A stretch of 64,000 nt of DNA, taken from NCBI GenBank assembly GCA_041586735.1, contig JBFGZQ010000013.1:44571-108570 (forward strand), in the 5' to 3' direction. The translations under genes were made by a program, and so were the position numbers. Below the pieces are notes generated by a model that was not told the DNA's origin, did no database searches, and saw only the letters and a program-made list of their open reading frames with translations. Below are positions 34,032-42,689 of this stretch, one piece after another. The DNA is from Motiliproteus sp041586735. GTDB lineage: Bacteria > Pseudomonadota > Gammaproteobacteria > Pseudomonadales > Balneatricaceae. Every line of letters starts with the position of its first letter. The first letter of the stretch is position 1.

Positions 34032-34688
34032 CTACTCCGCTAGCAGCAACACCTCCGTCACCAACTTGCCGATTCCGGTTGCCGCTTCGCTGATCGAGCC
34101 GGCCAGCATATAGGCGGGAGTGGTGACCAGTTTATGCTGCGGGTCGATCACCACCTCCTGGACAGCACAGCGTTGATGTTTGCCACCCATCGCCTCGATC
34201 GCGGCGGCGGTGTCGGCATCCGTACCTATCGTACAGGTCACGCCGCGACCCAATAGCCGGGGGGTCATGGCGGGGGCGATACAGATCAGCCCGATCGGTT
34301 TGCCGGCCTGGTGGATCGCCTGGGTAAACGCCAACACCTGAGGGTTCACCTGACAGTCACTGCCTGCCAGGGCAAAATCGGAGAGGTTTTTAGCGGCGCC
34401 GAAGCCACCCGGAATGATCAAGGCGTCATACGCCTGGGGATCGGCCTCAGCCAGATCCTTGACATCGCCGCGCGCCAAACGCGCCGCCTCCACCAACACA
34501 TTGCGCGTTTCACCGACCGCCACCTCGCCGCTCAGATGGTTAACCACATGCAACTGCTCGATATTCGGCGCCAGACACTGATACTGCGCGCCCTGCTGCT
34601 CGAGGTGATAGAGCGTCATCACCGTTTCGTAGATCTCCGAGCCATCAAACACCCCACAACCGGATAAAATCACCGCCACCCGTTTCAT
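34032..34688 (-). CDS. elbB: Isoprenoid biosynthesis glyoxalase ElbB
   Basis: DJ-1/PfpI-like protein of about 218 residues. It has AVILSGCGVFDGSEI at the N-terminus, PGGFGAAKNLSDFA, and the nucleophile Cys in LICIAPAM. ElbB proteins have glyoxalase activity and were linked genetically to isoprenoid synthesis. Two consecutive ATGs (34691, 34688) follow an AGGAG; the second has the better spacing. It is separate from the isoprenoid genes at the left end of the window. Confidence 0.9.
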   Translation of the reverse strand: MKRVAVILSGCGVFDGSEIYETVMTLYHLEQQGAQYQCLAPNIEQLHVVNHLSGEVAVGETRNVLVEAARLARGDVKDLAEADPQAYDALIIPGGFGAAKNLSDFALAGSDCQVNPQVLAFTQAIHQAGKPIGLICIAPAMTPRLLGRGVTCTIGTDADTAAAIEAMGGKHQRCAVQEVVIDPQHKLVTTPAYMLAGSISEAATGIGKLVTEVLLLAE

Positions 34689-34744
34689 CATGTTCTCCTG
34701 TTCGATTATCGAAAGCGCTTTACATTAGGTCTTTAACAGTCGCT

Positions 34745-35608
34745 TTAGAGTGTAGACATATCACTGCTGAGCAGCGCTTTAAAGCCGGCCTGATAATCGA
34801 CATAGCGAAACAGATAACCGGCATCGAGCAAGCGCTGTGGCCGGCAGCGCTTGCTGCCGGTACGCAGTGTCTGGCTGAAATCCAGCCGCCGCTGTGGCTC
34901 TGGCAAACCCAGCTGCTGGCGCAACCACTCCAACACCTCATAATAGCTGGCCGGATGGGGATCCGAGGCCAGATAGCAGTCCGCCAGCTGATGTCCGGCC
35001 AGATCCTTGTCGATCAAGAACCGCAACACCCCGACACAGTCATCTCGATGAATACGATTACCATAATGAACCGGTTCGGCCAGCGCACCCTCACCCTGAC
35101 GCACCCGACTGAGCAGCCGCTCACGACCGGGGCCGTAGATGCCGCTAAAACGCACCGCAGTGCTCGGCAAGGGACTCTGGCGCAGCAGCGCCTCGGCATC
35201 CAACATTGCCTGCCCCGAAAAGCTGCTCGGCTCGGTCGGGCTCTGGTCGTCGACCCACTCGCCCTGGTGCTGATGGTAGACCGCACTGCTGGAGACATAA
35301 AAAATACGCTGAGGAGCTAACTGTTGCTGCGCTAACGCTTGCAACAGGTTCTTCAGCCCCTCGACATAGGCGCGCTGATAGTCTTGGGCACTGAAGCTGG
35401 CTGGCACCAGCGAATAGACCAGATAATCATGCGCCGGTAGCTCAGCTAGACTGGCCGGATCGGTGACATCGGCACAGAGCCCTTGGATTGGTGCAGGCAG
35501 TTGATTAAGATGGCGCTTTAAGCCGATGCACTGGTGTCCTGCTTGGCATAACTCCAGCCCCAGCTGGGTTCCGATATCACCACAACCGACCAGTAACACT
35601 GTTGCCAT
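34745..35608 (-). CDS. NAD(P)-dependent epimerase/dehydratase-like SDR protein (YeeZ type)
   Basis: 287-residue protein with an N-terminal Rossmann fold (LLVGCGDIGTQLGLEL) and RIFYVSSSAVYHQHQGEW around residue 105, with a Tyr-centred active-site region. The ATG at 35608 has AGAGGT upstream; the open frame to 35695 is not needed. The substrate is unknown. It lies between elbB and recG, the latter divergent with about 105 bp between starts. Confidence 0.85.
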   Translation of the reverse strand: MATVLLVGCGDIGTQLGLELCQAGHQCIGLKRHLNQLPAPIQGLCADVTDPASLAELPAHDYLVYSLVPASFSAQDYQRAYVEGLKNLLQALAQQQLAPQRIFYVSSSAVYHQHQGEWVDDQSPTEPSSFSGQAMLDAEALLRQSPLPSTAVRFSGIYGPGRERLLSRVRQGEGALAEPVHYGNRIHRDDCVGVLRFLIDKDLAGHQLADCYLASDPHPASYYEVLEWLRQQLGLPEPQRRLDFSQTLRTGSKRCRPQRLLDAGYLFRYVDYQAGFKALLSSDMSTL

Positions 35609-35713
35609 GATGTTGACCTCTTTTACGTGCTGGCGACAACCGCCAGCTAGCCATGGAAAAAACCGCAGTGTGGCCCCTGCGTGGCGGCTTGTCACCCCCG
35701 CTAGTCCCCAGCC

Positions 35714-37804
35714 ATGACTGACACCCCGCTGCGCCGTCTGGACCAGCTATCGGTCTCCCGTCTTAAAGGGGTTGGCGCTGCGATGCAGCAAAAGCTGGAA
35801 AAGCTGGGCCTGGAAACCCTGCAGGACCTGCTGTTCCACCTGCCGCTGCGCTATCAGGACCGTACCCGGGTCGTGGCTATCGGCCGGTTGCGCCCCGGCG
35901 ATGAAGCGGTGATCGAGGGCCAGATCAGCAGCTGCGAACTAGTGCAGGGGCGCCGCCGCAGCCTGCGCTGTATCCTCCGCGACAGCAGCGGCAGTGTAGG
36001 ATTACGGTTTTTTCACTTCAGCGCGGCGCAGAAAAACAACCTCAAGCCCGGTACCCCGCTGCGCTGCTTCGGCGAGGTCCGGGTCGGCAGCAGCGGTCTG
36101 GAACTCTATCATCCGGAATACCAAACGCTCGTGGGCGACGAACCTGCTCCGGTCAGCAGCACCCTCACACCGATCTATCCCGCCACCGAAGGACTGACCC
36201 AGGCCCGGATTCGCAGTCTCTGTGCCCAGACCTTGGAGATCATGGAGCAGCAGGGTGGACTGCAGGAGTGGCTACCCGACGCGCTTAGACGCCAACATAC
36301 CCTCAGCGATCTCAACGCCGCGGTGCGCTACCTGCACAACCCGCCGGTCGGCACCGACCTGCTGCAACTGGCCGAAACGCGCCACCCCGCCCAACGCCGA
36401 CTGGCATTCGAAGAGCTGCTGGCTCACCATCTCAGCCTGCTGCGGCTGCGCCGCCAACAGCAACAGCACCGCGCCCCGGGACTCAGCACTCGGGGTCGGC
36501 TGCTAACGACTTTTCTGCAGCAGCTACCCTTCGATCTCACCGGCGCCCAGCAACGGGTCTGGCAGGAGGTCAGTCGCGACCTGAGCCAGCCGATGCCGAT
36601 GCTACGCCTGGTGCAGGGCGATGTCGGTTCGGGCAAGACCGTGGTGGCCGCGCTCTGTGCCCTGCAAGCGATCGAGTCCGGCTATCAGGCGGCGGTCATG
36701 GCGCCCACCGAAATTCTCGCCGAGCAGCATATGCTCAACTTCAGCAGCTGGTTCGAACCCCTGGGGTTACGGGTCGACTGGCTGTCGGGACGGGTGAAAG
36801 GTAAAAAGCGTAGCGACACTCTGGAACGGATCGCTTCGGGGGAGGCGCAGGTGGTGATCGGCACCCACGCGCTGTTCCAGGACGAGGTGGCGTTTCACTG
36901 TTTGGGCGCGATTGTGGTCGATGAGCAGCACCGCTTTGGGGTGCACCAGCGCCTGGCGCTGCGCGAAAAAGGACGCGATGGCCAGGTGCCGCACCAGTTG
37001 ATTATGACCGCCACCCCGATCCCCCGGACCCTGACCATGAGCGCCTATGCCGATCTGGATTGTTCGGTGATCGACGAGCTGCCGCCCGGCCGCAGCCCGG
37101 TCAATACCGTGCTGATTTCCGATCAGCGTCGTGATCAGGTGATCGCCCGGGTGCGTGCCGCCTGCGCCGAAGGCCGCCAGGCGTATTGGGTCTGCACCCT
37201 GATCGAAGAGTCCGACGTGCTCGAATGCCAGGCCGCCGAACTGACTGCCACCCAGCTGGTAGACGCATTACCAGAGCTGCGTATTGGCCTGGTGCACGGG
37301 CGGATGAAAGCCGGTGACAAAGCCGAGGTGATGAGCCGTTTTAAGACCCAGCAACTCGAGCTGCTGGTGGCCACCACGGTGATCGAGGTGGGTGTCGATG
37401 TGCCCAATGCCAGCCTGATGATCATCGAGAATCCCGAGCGTCTCGGACTGGCGCAGCTGCACCAACTGCGCGGTCGGGTGGGACGTGGCTCGGTCGCCAG
37501 CCACTGCGTGCTGATGTATCACAATCCGCTGTCGCAGCAGGGCCGCGAACGGCTGCAGGTGATGCGCGAAACCAACGATGGCTTTCTAATCGCCGAAAAA
37601 GATCTCGAACTGCGCGGCCCCGGCGAGGTGCTGGGCACCCGTCAGACCGGGATGATGCAGTTTAAAATCGCCGATCTGGAGCGCGACGCCGATCTGCTGG
37701 ACCAGGTGAAGCGGGTCGCAACCCAGATCGAGCCGCTGCACGCCAACTGCGAAGGTATTATTCGCCGCTGGCTGGCGCAGGGCGAGCAGTATGGCAATGT
37801 CTAG
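35714..37804 (+). CDS. recG: ATP-dependent DNA helicase RecG
   Basis: Branch-migrating helicase that reverses stalled forks. The N-terminal wedge/OB region contains LLFHLPLRYQDRTRVV. The helicase core has Walker A LVQGDVGSGKTVVAAL near residue 305, DEQHRFGVHQR motif II, TATPIPRTL motif III and the QLRGRVGRGSVASHC motif VI. 696 residues is normal. It is convergent with rep. Confidence 0.96.
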   Translation: MTDTPLRRLDQLSVSRLKGVGAAMQQKLEKLGLETLQDLLFHLPLRYQDRTRVVAIGRLRPGDEAVIEGQISSCELVQGRRRSLRCILRDSSGSVGLRFFHFSAAQKNNLKPGTPLRCFGEVRVGSSGLELYHPEYQTLVGDEPAPVSSTLTPIYPATEGLTQARIRSLCAQTLEIMEQQGGLQEWLPDALRRQHTLSDLNAAVRYLHNPPVGTDLLQLAETRHPAQRRLAFEELLAHHLSLLRLRRQQQQHRAPGLSTRGRLLTTFLQQLPFDLTGAQQRVWQEVSRDLSQPMPMLRLVQGDVGSGKTVVAALCALQAIESGYQAAVMAPTEILAEQHMLNFSSWFEPLGLRVDWLSGRVKGKKRSDTLERIASGEAQVVIGTHALFQDEVAFHCLGAIVVDEQHRFGVHQRLALREKGRDGQVPHQLIMTATPIPRTLTMSAYADLDCSVIDELPPGRSPVNTVLISDQRRDQVIARVRAACAEGRQAYWVCTLIEESDVLECQAAELTATQLVDALPELRIGLVHGRMKAGDKAEVMSRFKTQQLELLVATTVIEVGVDVPNASLMIIENPERLGLAQLHQLRGRVGRGSVASHCVLMYHNPLSQQGRERLQVMRETNDGFLIAEKDLELRGPGEVLGTRQTGMMQFKIADLERDADLLDQVKRVATQIEPLHANCEGIIRRWLAQGEQYGNV

Positions 37805-37858
37805 TTAATCTAGAGTGACGACCGCACCGCTGTCGGAATGAATGCCGACCACAAAGCG

Positions 37859-39871
37859 CTATTTCAGCAGGTTACGCAGGCTGCTCAGCGTAGCCCGGCC
37901 CTGAGCTTGGTTCTCGACTTCGCAGCCGGGATCGCGCCCAAACCACTCCAGATCCTCTTCGGGTAACTCATCGAGAAAACGGCTCGGCACGGTGTCGATC
38001 ACCTCGCCATACTGTTTACGCTGCCGCGTCAGGGTCATGGTCAGGGTCTTGCGCGCCCGGGTAATCCCGACATAGGCCAGGCGGCGCTCCTCCTCGACAA
38101 AGTCCTCTTCGATGCTATTGCGGTGCGGCAGTAGCTCCTCCTCCATGCCGATCAGATAGACATGCGGGTACTCGAGCCCTTTGGAGGCGTGCAGGGTCGA
38201 TAGCTGGACCCGGTCATCGTCATCGTCCTCCTCCTGCTGCTCGAGCATATCGATCAACAGCAACCGGGTCACCGCATCATCAATCTCGGCCTCGGGGTTA
38301 TCTTCCTGCAAGCGCTCCAGGGTGCGCTGCAGCGAGTCGACCAGAAAGCCGACGTTGGCCATGCGCCGCTCCGCCTGGAGCTCGGAGTTGCAGTTCTGAT
38401 AGGTCCAGGTTTCATAATCGATATCGCGGATCATCTGTTTGATCACCTCGATCGGTTCACTCTGGTGACAACGCTGGTGCACCCCCTGCAACCAGCTGCT
38501 GAATTCATGCAGTTTGCCCTGGGCGCGCGTCGACAGCACCTGCGCGAGTCCCAGTTCGGTACTGGCCTGGAACATACTGATCTGGCGATCGCTGGCGTAA
38601 CTCGCCAGCTTCTCCAGGGTACCGGGGCCGATCTCACGCCGGGGCAGGTTGATGATCCGCAAAAAGGCGTTATCGTCATCGGGATTAATCAGCACCTTGA
38701 GGTAACCCATGATGTCCTTGACCTCGGCGCGCGAGAAAAACGAGGTGCCGCCGCTGAGCTTGTAGGGGATCTGATTGGTCTGCAGCTTCATCTCGATCAG
38801 CCGTGACTGATGGTTGCCGCGATAGAGAATGGCGTAATCCCGATAGTGGTTTTGCAGCCTCAGACGTCGCTCGATGATATCGGCGGCGATCCGCTCGGCC
38901 TCGGCATCTTCATTACGATTGACGATCACCCGCAACGGCTCGCCCATGCCCATATCACTCCACAGGGTTTTCTCAAACTCGTGGGGGTTATTCATGATCA
39001 ACTGGTTAGCCGCCTTGAGGATGCGGCTGGTGGAGCGGTAATTCTGCTCCAGCATCACCACCTTCAACGCCGGAAAGTCACTCTTCAGCAACGCCAGATT
39101 CTCCGGTCGGGCACCGCGCCAGGCGTAGATAGACTGGTCATCATCGCCCACCACCGTCAAGCCGCCACGAATCCCCACCAACAGTTTAACCATCAGGTAC
39201 TGACTGGTATTGGTATCCTGATATTCATCCACCAGCAGATAGCGAATCTTGCGCTGCCAGCGCTCCAGCACATCGTTACGCTGCTGAAACAGCAGCGTGG
39301 GGATCAGGATCAGGTCGTCAAAATCGACCGCATTGTAGGCGCGCAGGCTGCGGTTATAACGGGCATAGACCCGCGCTGCCAGCTCTTCGTTACCATTTTG
39401 GGCCTGCTGGTAGGCGCGCTCAGGACCGACTAGATCATTCTTCCAACTGGAGATCAAATGCTGGACGGTATCGACCAGATCGGTCTCGTCCTGACCATCT
39501 TTTTGCATCAAGCTTTTAATCAGCGCGTTGCCATCCTGGGCATCAAAAATAGAAAACCCCGGCTTAAAACCCAGTAACTTATGCTCACGGCGGATGATCG
39601 TCAGCCCCAGATTATGAAAGGTGGAGACCGTCAGCCCTCGCGAGGCGGGCCCCTTGACCAGTTTACCGACCCGCTCCTTCATCTCCCTTGAGGCTTTGTT
39701 GGTAAAGGTCACGGCGGCGATATGGTGCGCTTTGATGCCGCAGGCTTCGATCAGATAGGCGATCTTGCGGGTGATCACGCTGGTCTTACCGCTGCCGGCA
39801 CCGGCCAACACCAACAGAGGACCATCAACATATAACACCGCTTCTTTCTGGCGAGGATTGAGATTACTCAC
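37859..39871 (-). CDS. rep: ATP-dependent DNA helicase Rep
   Basis: Superfamily 1A 3'-5' helicase that helps forks pass obstacles. Motifs: GAGSGKT at residues 23-29, VDEYQDTN, GDDDQSIYAWRGA, and VQLSTLHASKGLEY. The start MSNLNPRQKEAV is typical of Rep rather than UvrD, and the C-terminus lacks a long UvrD-type tail. 670 residues, GTG start at 39871. It lies convergent to recG. The 250 bp upstream (39872-40126) show no gene. Confidence 0.95.
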   Translation of the reverse strand: MSNLNPRQKEAVLYVDGPLLVLAGAGSGKTSVITRKIAYLIEACGIKAHHIAAVTFTNKASREMKERVGKLVKGPASRGLTVSTFHNLGLTIIRREHKLLGFKPGFSIFDAQDGNALIKSLMQKDGQDETDLVDTVQHLISSWKNDLVGPERAYQQAQNGNEELAARVYARYNRSLRAYNAVDFDDLILIPTLLFQQRNDVLERWQRKIRYLLVDEYQDTNTSQYLMVKLLVGIRGGLTVVGDDDQSIYAWRGARPENLALLKSDFPALKVVMLEQNYRSTSRILKAANQLIMNNPHEFEKTLWSDMGMGEPLRVIVNRNEDAEAERIAADIIERRLRLQNHYRDYAILYRGNHQSRLIEMKLQTNQIPYKLSGGTSFFSRAEVKDIMGYLKVLINPDDDNAFLRIINLPRREIGPGTLEKLASYASDRQISMFQASTELGLAQVLSTRAQGKLHEFSSWLQGVHQRCHQSEPIEVIKQMIRDIDYETWTYQNCNSELQAERRMANVGFLVDSLQRTLERLQEDNPEAEIDDAVTRLLLIDMLEQQEEDDDDDRVQLSTLHASKGLEYPHVYLIGMEEELLPHRNSIEEDFVEEERRLAYVGITRARKTLTMTLTRQRKQYGEVIDTVPSRFLDELPEEDLEWFGRDPGCEVENQAQGRATLSSLRNLLK

Positions 39872-40126
39872 AACGACTGGGTCTCTGATTAAATTATGGA
39901 TAGGTCTGTCGATAGAACGGCCGGCACACTCTTCTTTGTGGACGCTATAACACTGAAGAGATAGCCAGCAGGGTCGATATTAGATAGATTGAAAATCTCT
40001 AGGGAGTGAGAATTCTACAGTCCAGGGCGTGAAAATCATACTAGCGGGACCTGTCGAGAACGCATGCCAACGGCCAAACCCTGTGAATCGGTGCTCATAT
40101 CAGATCGATATGGACACCCGCACGGG

Positions 40127-41635
40127 TCAGCGCATCAGGGCACGATCCAGCTTGCGATAGCTCAGAGACTCTAACAGCTGGGATCGCTCCACCAGGCTGG
40201 AATCGGCCAGGTCAGCCAAGGTCCGCGCCACCCGCAGCACCCGATGGTAGGCACGCGCCGACAGTCCCAGCCTATTCAGCGCCTGCTCCATCATCAACCG
40301 ATCATCCTGATTCAGCTGGCAGTCCTGCTCTACCTCGCGACCGCTGAGTTGGCAGTTAAGTTTGCCGCGACGCTGCTGTTGGCGCTGACGCGCCTGCTGT
40401 ACCCGTTGCCGAACCTGCGCCGAGGTTTCAACGGCTACCACCTCGGCTGTTAACTCGCCCTCGGCTAATGCGGCCACCTCGATGTGCAGATCCAGTCGAT
40501 CCAGCAAGGGGCCGGAGATTTTACTCTGATAACGACGCACCAGATCAGGGCTGCAGTGACAGCGCCCCCGAGGGTCACCGTAATAGCCACAGGGGCAGGG
40601 ATTCATCGCCGCAATCAGCTGAAAGCGAGCCGGGAACGTCACCTGGGCACGCGCTCGCGAGATACAGATCTGCCCCGACTCCAGCGGCTGACGCAACACC
40701 TCCAGCACCTTGCGATCAAATTCGGTGAGCTCATCCAGAAACAACACCCCGTGGTTGGCGAGCGAAATTTCTCCTGGGCGAGGCATACTGCCACCGCCCA
40801 CCAGCGCCACCCCCGAGACGGTATGATGGGGTTGCCGAAACGGCCGCTGCTGACTCAATACTGCGTCCGAAGACGGGGACGCCACCGAGCGTATCGATGC
40901 CACATCCAGATGCTCTTGCAGCGTCAACGGCGGTAACAACCCCGGTAGCCTGCTGGCCAGCATGGTTTTGCCGGTTCCTGGCGGCCCCACCATCAACAGA
41001 CTATGACCACCCGCAGCCGCCACCTCCAGCGCCCGTTTCGCCTGAAACTGGCCTTTCACCTCAGCCAGGTCCAGATCAAAACAGGGCGCTGGTAGTCTTG
41101 GCGCCGGAGTGGGTTCGATCAGGGTATGGCCGAGCAGATGGGCGCAGACCTGCAGCAGATGGGGGGCGCCGATCACCCGTGCGCTGGTCACCAGTGCCGC
41201 CTCTTCGGCGCAGGCCGCCGGCAGCAGCAATGCTCGCCCGGCCACCGCGGCTTGAATCGCCACCGGTAGCGCCCCCGGAACCGCCCGTAGCTCACCCGAC
41301 AGCGCCAGCTCTCCAATCACCTCATACTGATCCAGCTGCGCTTGGGGAAGCTGCCCGGAGGCACAAAGAATCCCCAGGGCAATAGCCAGATCATAGCGAC
41401 CGCCCTCTTTCGGCAGATCAGCCGGGGCCAGATTGACGGTGATCCGCCGCAGTGGATAGTCAAAGCGGGAGTTCAGCAACGCACTGCGCACCCGATCTTT
41501 CGACTCTTTGACGGCGGTCTCAGCCATGCCGACGATCGACAAACCCGGCAGACCATTACTCAGGTGGACTTCGACCGTCACTGCGGGGGCTTCTATGCCC
41601 AACAGGGCCCGGCTATGGACGATAGCAAGTGACAT
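40127..41635 (-). CDS. comM: YifB/ComM family Mg-chelatase-like AAA+ ATPase
   Basis: 502-residue hexameric helicase. An N-terminal Lon-protease-like domain (AIVHSRALLGIEAPAVTVEV) leads to the AAA+ core with Walker A GPPGTGKTMLASRLPGLLP and the Mg-chelatase C-terminal domain (SARAYHRVLRVARTLADL). ComM promotes branch migration during natural transformation in gammaproteobacteria, though many carriers are not known to be competent. It is followed by ubiK in divergent orientation to glnK. Confidence 0.92.
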   Translation of the reverse strand: MSLAIVHSRALLGIEAPAVTVEVHLSNGLPGLSIVGMAETAVKESKDRVRSALLNSRFDYPLRRITVNLAPADLPKEGGRYDLAIALGILCASGQLPQAQLDQYEVIGELALSGELRAVPGALPVAIQAAVAGRALLLPAACAEEAALVTSARVIGAPHLLQVCAHLLGHTLIEPTPAPRLPAPCFDLDLAEVKGQFQAKRALEVAAAGGHSLLMVGPPGTGKTMLASRLPGLLPPLTLQEHLDVASIRSVASPSSDAVLSQQRPFRQPHHTVSGVALVGGGSMPRPGEISLANHGVLFLDELTEFDRKVLEVLRQPLESGQICISRARAQVTFPARFQLIAAMNPCPCGYYGDPRGRCHCSPDLVRRYQSKISGPLLDRLDLHIEVAALAEGELTAEVVAVETSAQVRQRVQQARQRQQQRRGKLNCQLSGREVEQDCQLNQDDRLMMEQALNRLGLSARAYHRVLRVARTLADLADSSLVERSQLLESLSYRKLDRALMR

Positions 41636-41699
41636 GGTTCTTCCTTGAACGCGCTGACCGATCTAAGCGGCGCGGCTAAGCGATGCTTCTAAATCCATG

Positions 41700-41957
41700 T
41701 TATGCCTTGCTGACAGGCACAGATTTTTCCAGCTCCGCGACCCGCTGCTCCAAAGCATCAACCAGACTACGAGTGCGCATCAACACCTCGTGCTGGGTAT
41801 CAAACTCCTCCCGGGTGACCAGTTCCAGCCGGCTAAAGGCGCTCTGCACGACCAAATTAATGCTGTTGCGGATCTCCTGCTGAGTCTTTTTCGGGCCTTC
41901 GCCCAGTAGCTGAGTCAGCTGTTCATTCAGCCCCTCAAGCAATGTGGATGGGATCAT
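41700..41957 (-). CDS. ubiK: Ubiquinone biosynthesis accessory factor UbiK
   Basis: 85-residue membrane-fusogenic coiled-coil protein (BMFP family, YqiC) that assists the UbiJ-containing ubiquinone assembly. It begins MIPSTLLEGLNEQLTQLL and has the family segment TREEFDTQHEVLMRTR, ending in a coiled coil (VDALEQRVAELEK). The ATG at 41957 has TTGGAG upstream. It lies upstream of comM in the same direction and divergent to glnK. Confidence 0.9.
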   Translation of the reverse strand: MIPSTLLEGLNEQLTQLLGEGPKKTQQEIRNSINLVVQSAFSRLELVTREEFDTQHEVLMRTRSLVDALEQRVAELEKSVPVSKA

Positions 41958-42045
41958 CGCATGCTCCAATAATAATATGACAGTAGCCGCAGTCTAGCAT
42001 GCGGACGCACAGCCTCAGCTATGATAATCGCAGCGGCGCTCATAA

Positions 42046-42079
42046 TGCACAGCATTGGTGCATGCACCGGCCTCGTGCT
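42046..42079. promoter_or_regulatory. Two adjacent NtrC-like binding sites
   Basis: TGCACAGCATTGGTGCA (42046-42062) and TGCACCGGCCTCGTGCT (42063-42079) match the 17-bp NtrC enhancer pattern TGCAC-(N7)-GTGCA in their half-sites. They lie 100 to 150 bp upstream of the sigma-54 promoter, the usual enhancer position. Confidence 0.75.
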
Positions 42080-42178
42080 TAATGATTGTGCCCTGATAGA
42101 GACTACGCGGCATTAATCGCAGCGTAAATCACCCCTCAAAAAAACCAATCCATTGTTTTATAAATATAAAAACAACAT

Positions 42179-42194
42179 TGGCACAGCTGATGCT
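42179..42194 (+). promoter_or_regulatory. Sigma-54 promoter of glnK-amtB
   Basis: TGGCACAGCTGATGCT carries the -24 GG and -12 GC elements with correct spacing (consensus TGGCAC-N5-TTGC; here ATGC). Transcription would begin near 42205. With the NtrC boxes it predicts expression under nitrogen limitation. Confidence 0.85.
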
Positions 42195-42198
42195 ATGA

Positions 42199-42250
42199 CC
42201 TAAGCAACAAGCCTAAGCAACAAGCCTATTCAACAAGCCTATTCAACAAG
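42199..42250 (+). repeat. Four 13-bp tandem repeats in the glnK leader
   Basis: CCTAAGCAACAAG occurs twice (42199-42211, 42212-42224), followed by CCTATTCAACAAG twice (42225-42237, 42238-42250). The repeats start at the predicted transcription start and end 60 bp before the glnK ATG, so they lie in the mRNA leader. The function is unknown; they could affect leader translation, RNA binding or simply be a slippage-derived expansion. Confidence 0.9.
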
Positions 42251-42310
42251 CACTTGCTGACACTATCGTTCAAGCCGGTGTTTACCACTTAGCCATTAGG
42301 AGAGATAGCC

Positions 42311-42649
42311 ATGAAACTTATTACGACTGTGATCAAGCCCTTCAAACTCGATGACGTGCGCGAAGCGCTGTCAGAGATCGGCGTACAAGGGGTTACCGTT
42401 ACCGAGGTCAAGGGCTTCGGTCGACAGAAAGGTCATACCGAGCTCTATCGGGGCGCGGAGTATGTGGTCGATTTTTTACCCAAGGTCAAACTAGAGGCCG
42501 CGGTGAGCGATGAGATCGTCGATCAGGTGATCGAGTGCATCGCCAAGACCGCCAATACCGGCAAGATCGGTGACGGCAAGATTTTCGTCACCGATCTAGA
42601 ACAGGTTATCCGTATCCGTACCGGCGAAACAGGCAACAGCGCTTTGTAA
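42311..42649 (+). CDS. glnK: Nitrogen regulatory protein PII (GlnK)
   Basis: 112-residue trimeric sensor of 2-oxoglutarate and ATP. The T-loop contains the uridylylation Tyr51 in GHTELYRGAEYVVDFLPK, and the C-terminal signature GKIGDGKIFV is present. It is named GlnK rather than GlnB because it is next to amtB. It is preceded by the tandem-repeat leader and an AGGAGA ribosome binding site. It binds AmtB to close the ammonium channel when nitrogen is plentiful. Confidence 0.95.
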   Translation: MKLITTVIKPFKLDDVREALSEIGVQGVTVTEVKGFGRQKGHTELYRGAEYVVDFLPKVKLEAAVSDEIVDQVIECIAKTANTGKIGDGKIFVTDLEQVIRIRTGETGNSAL

Positions 42650-42689
42650 GCGGCGCCGCGGTCGGTGTAGATAATTAAGGGGAGTGATC

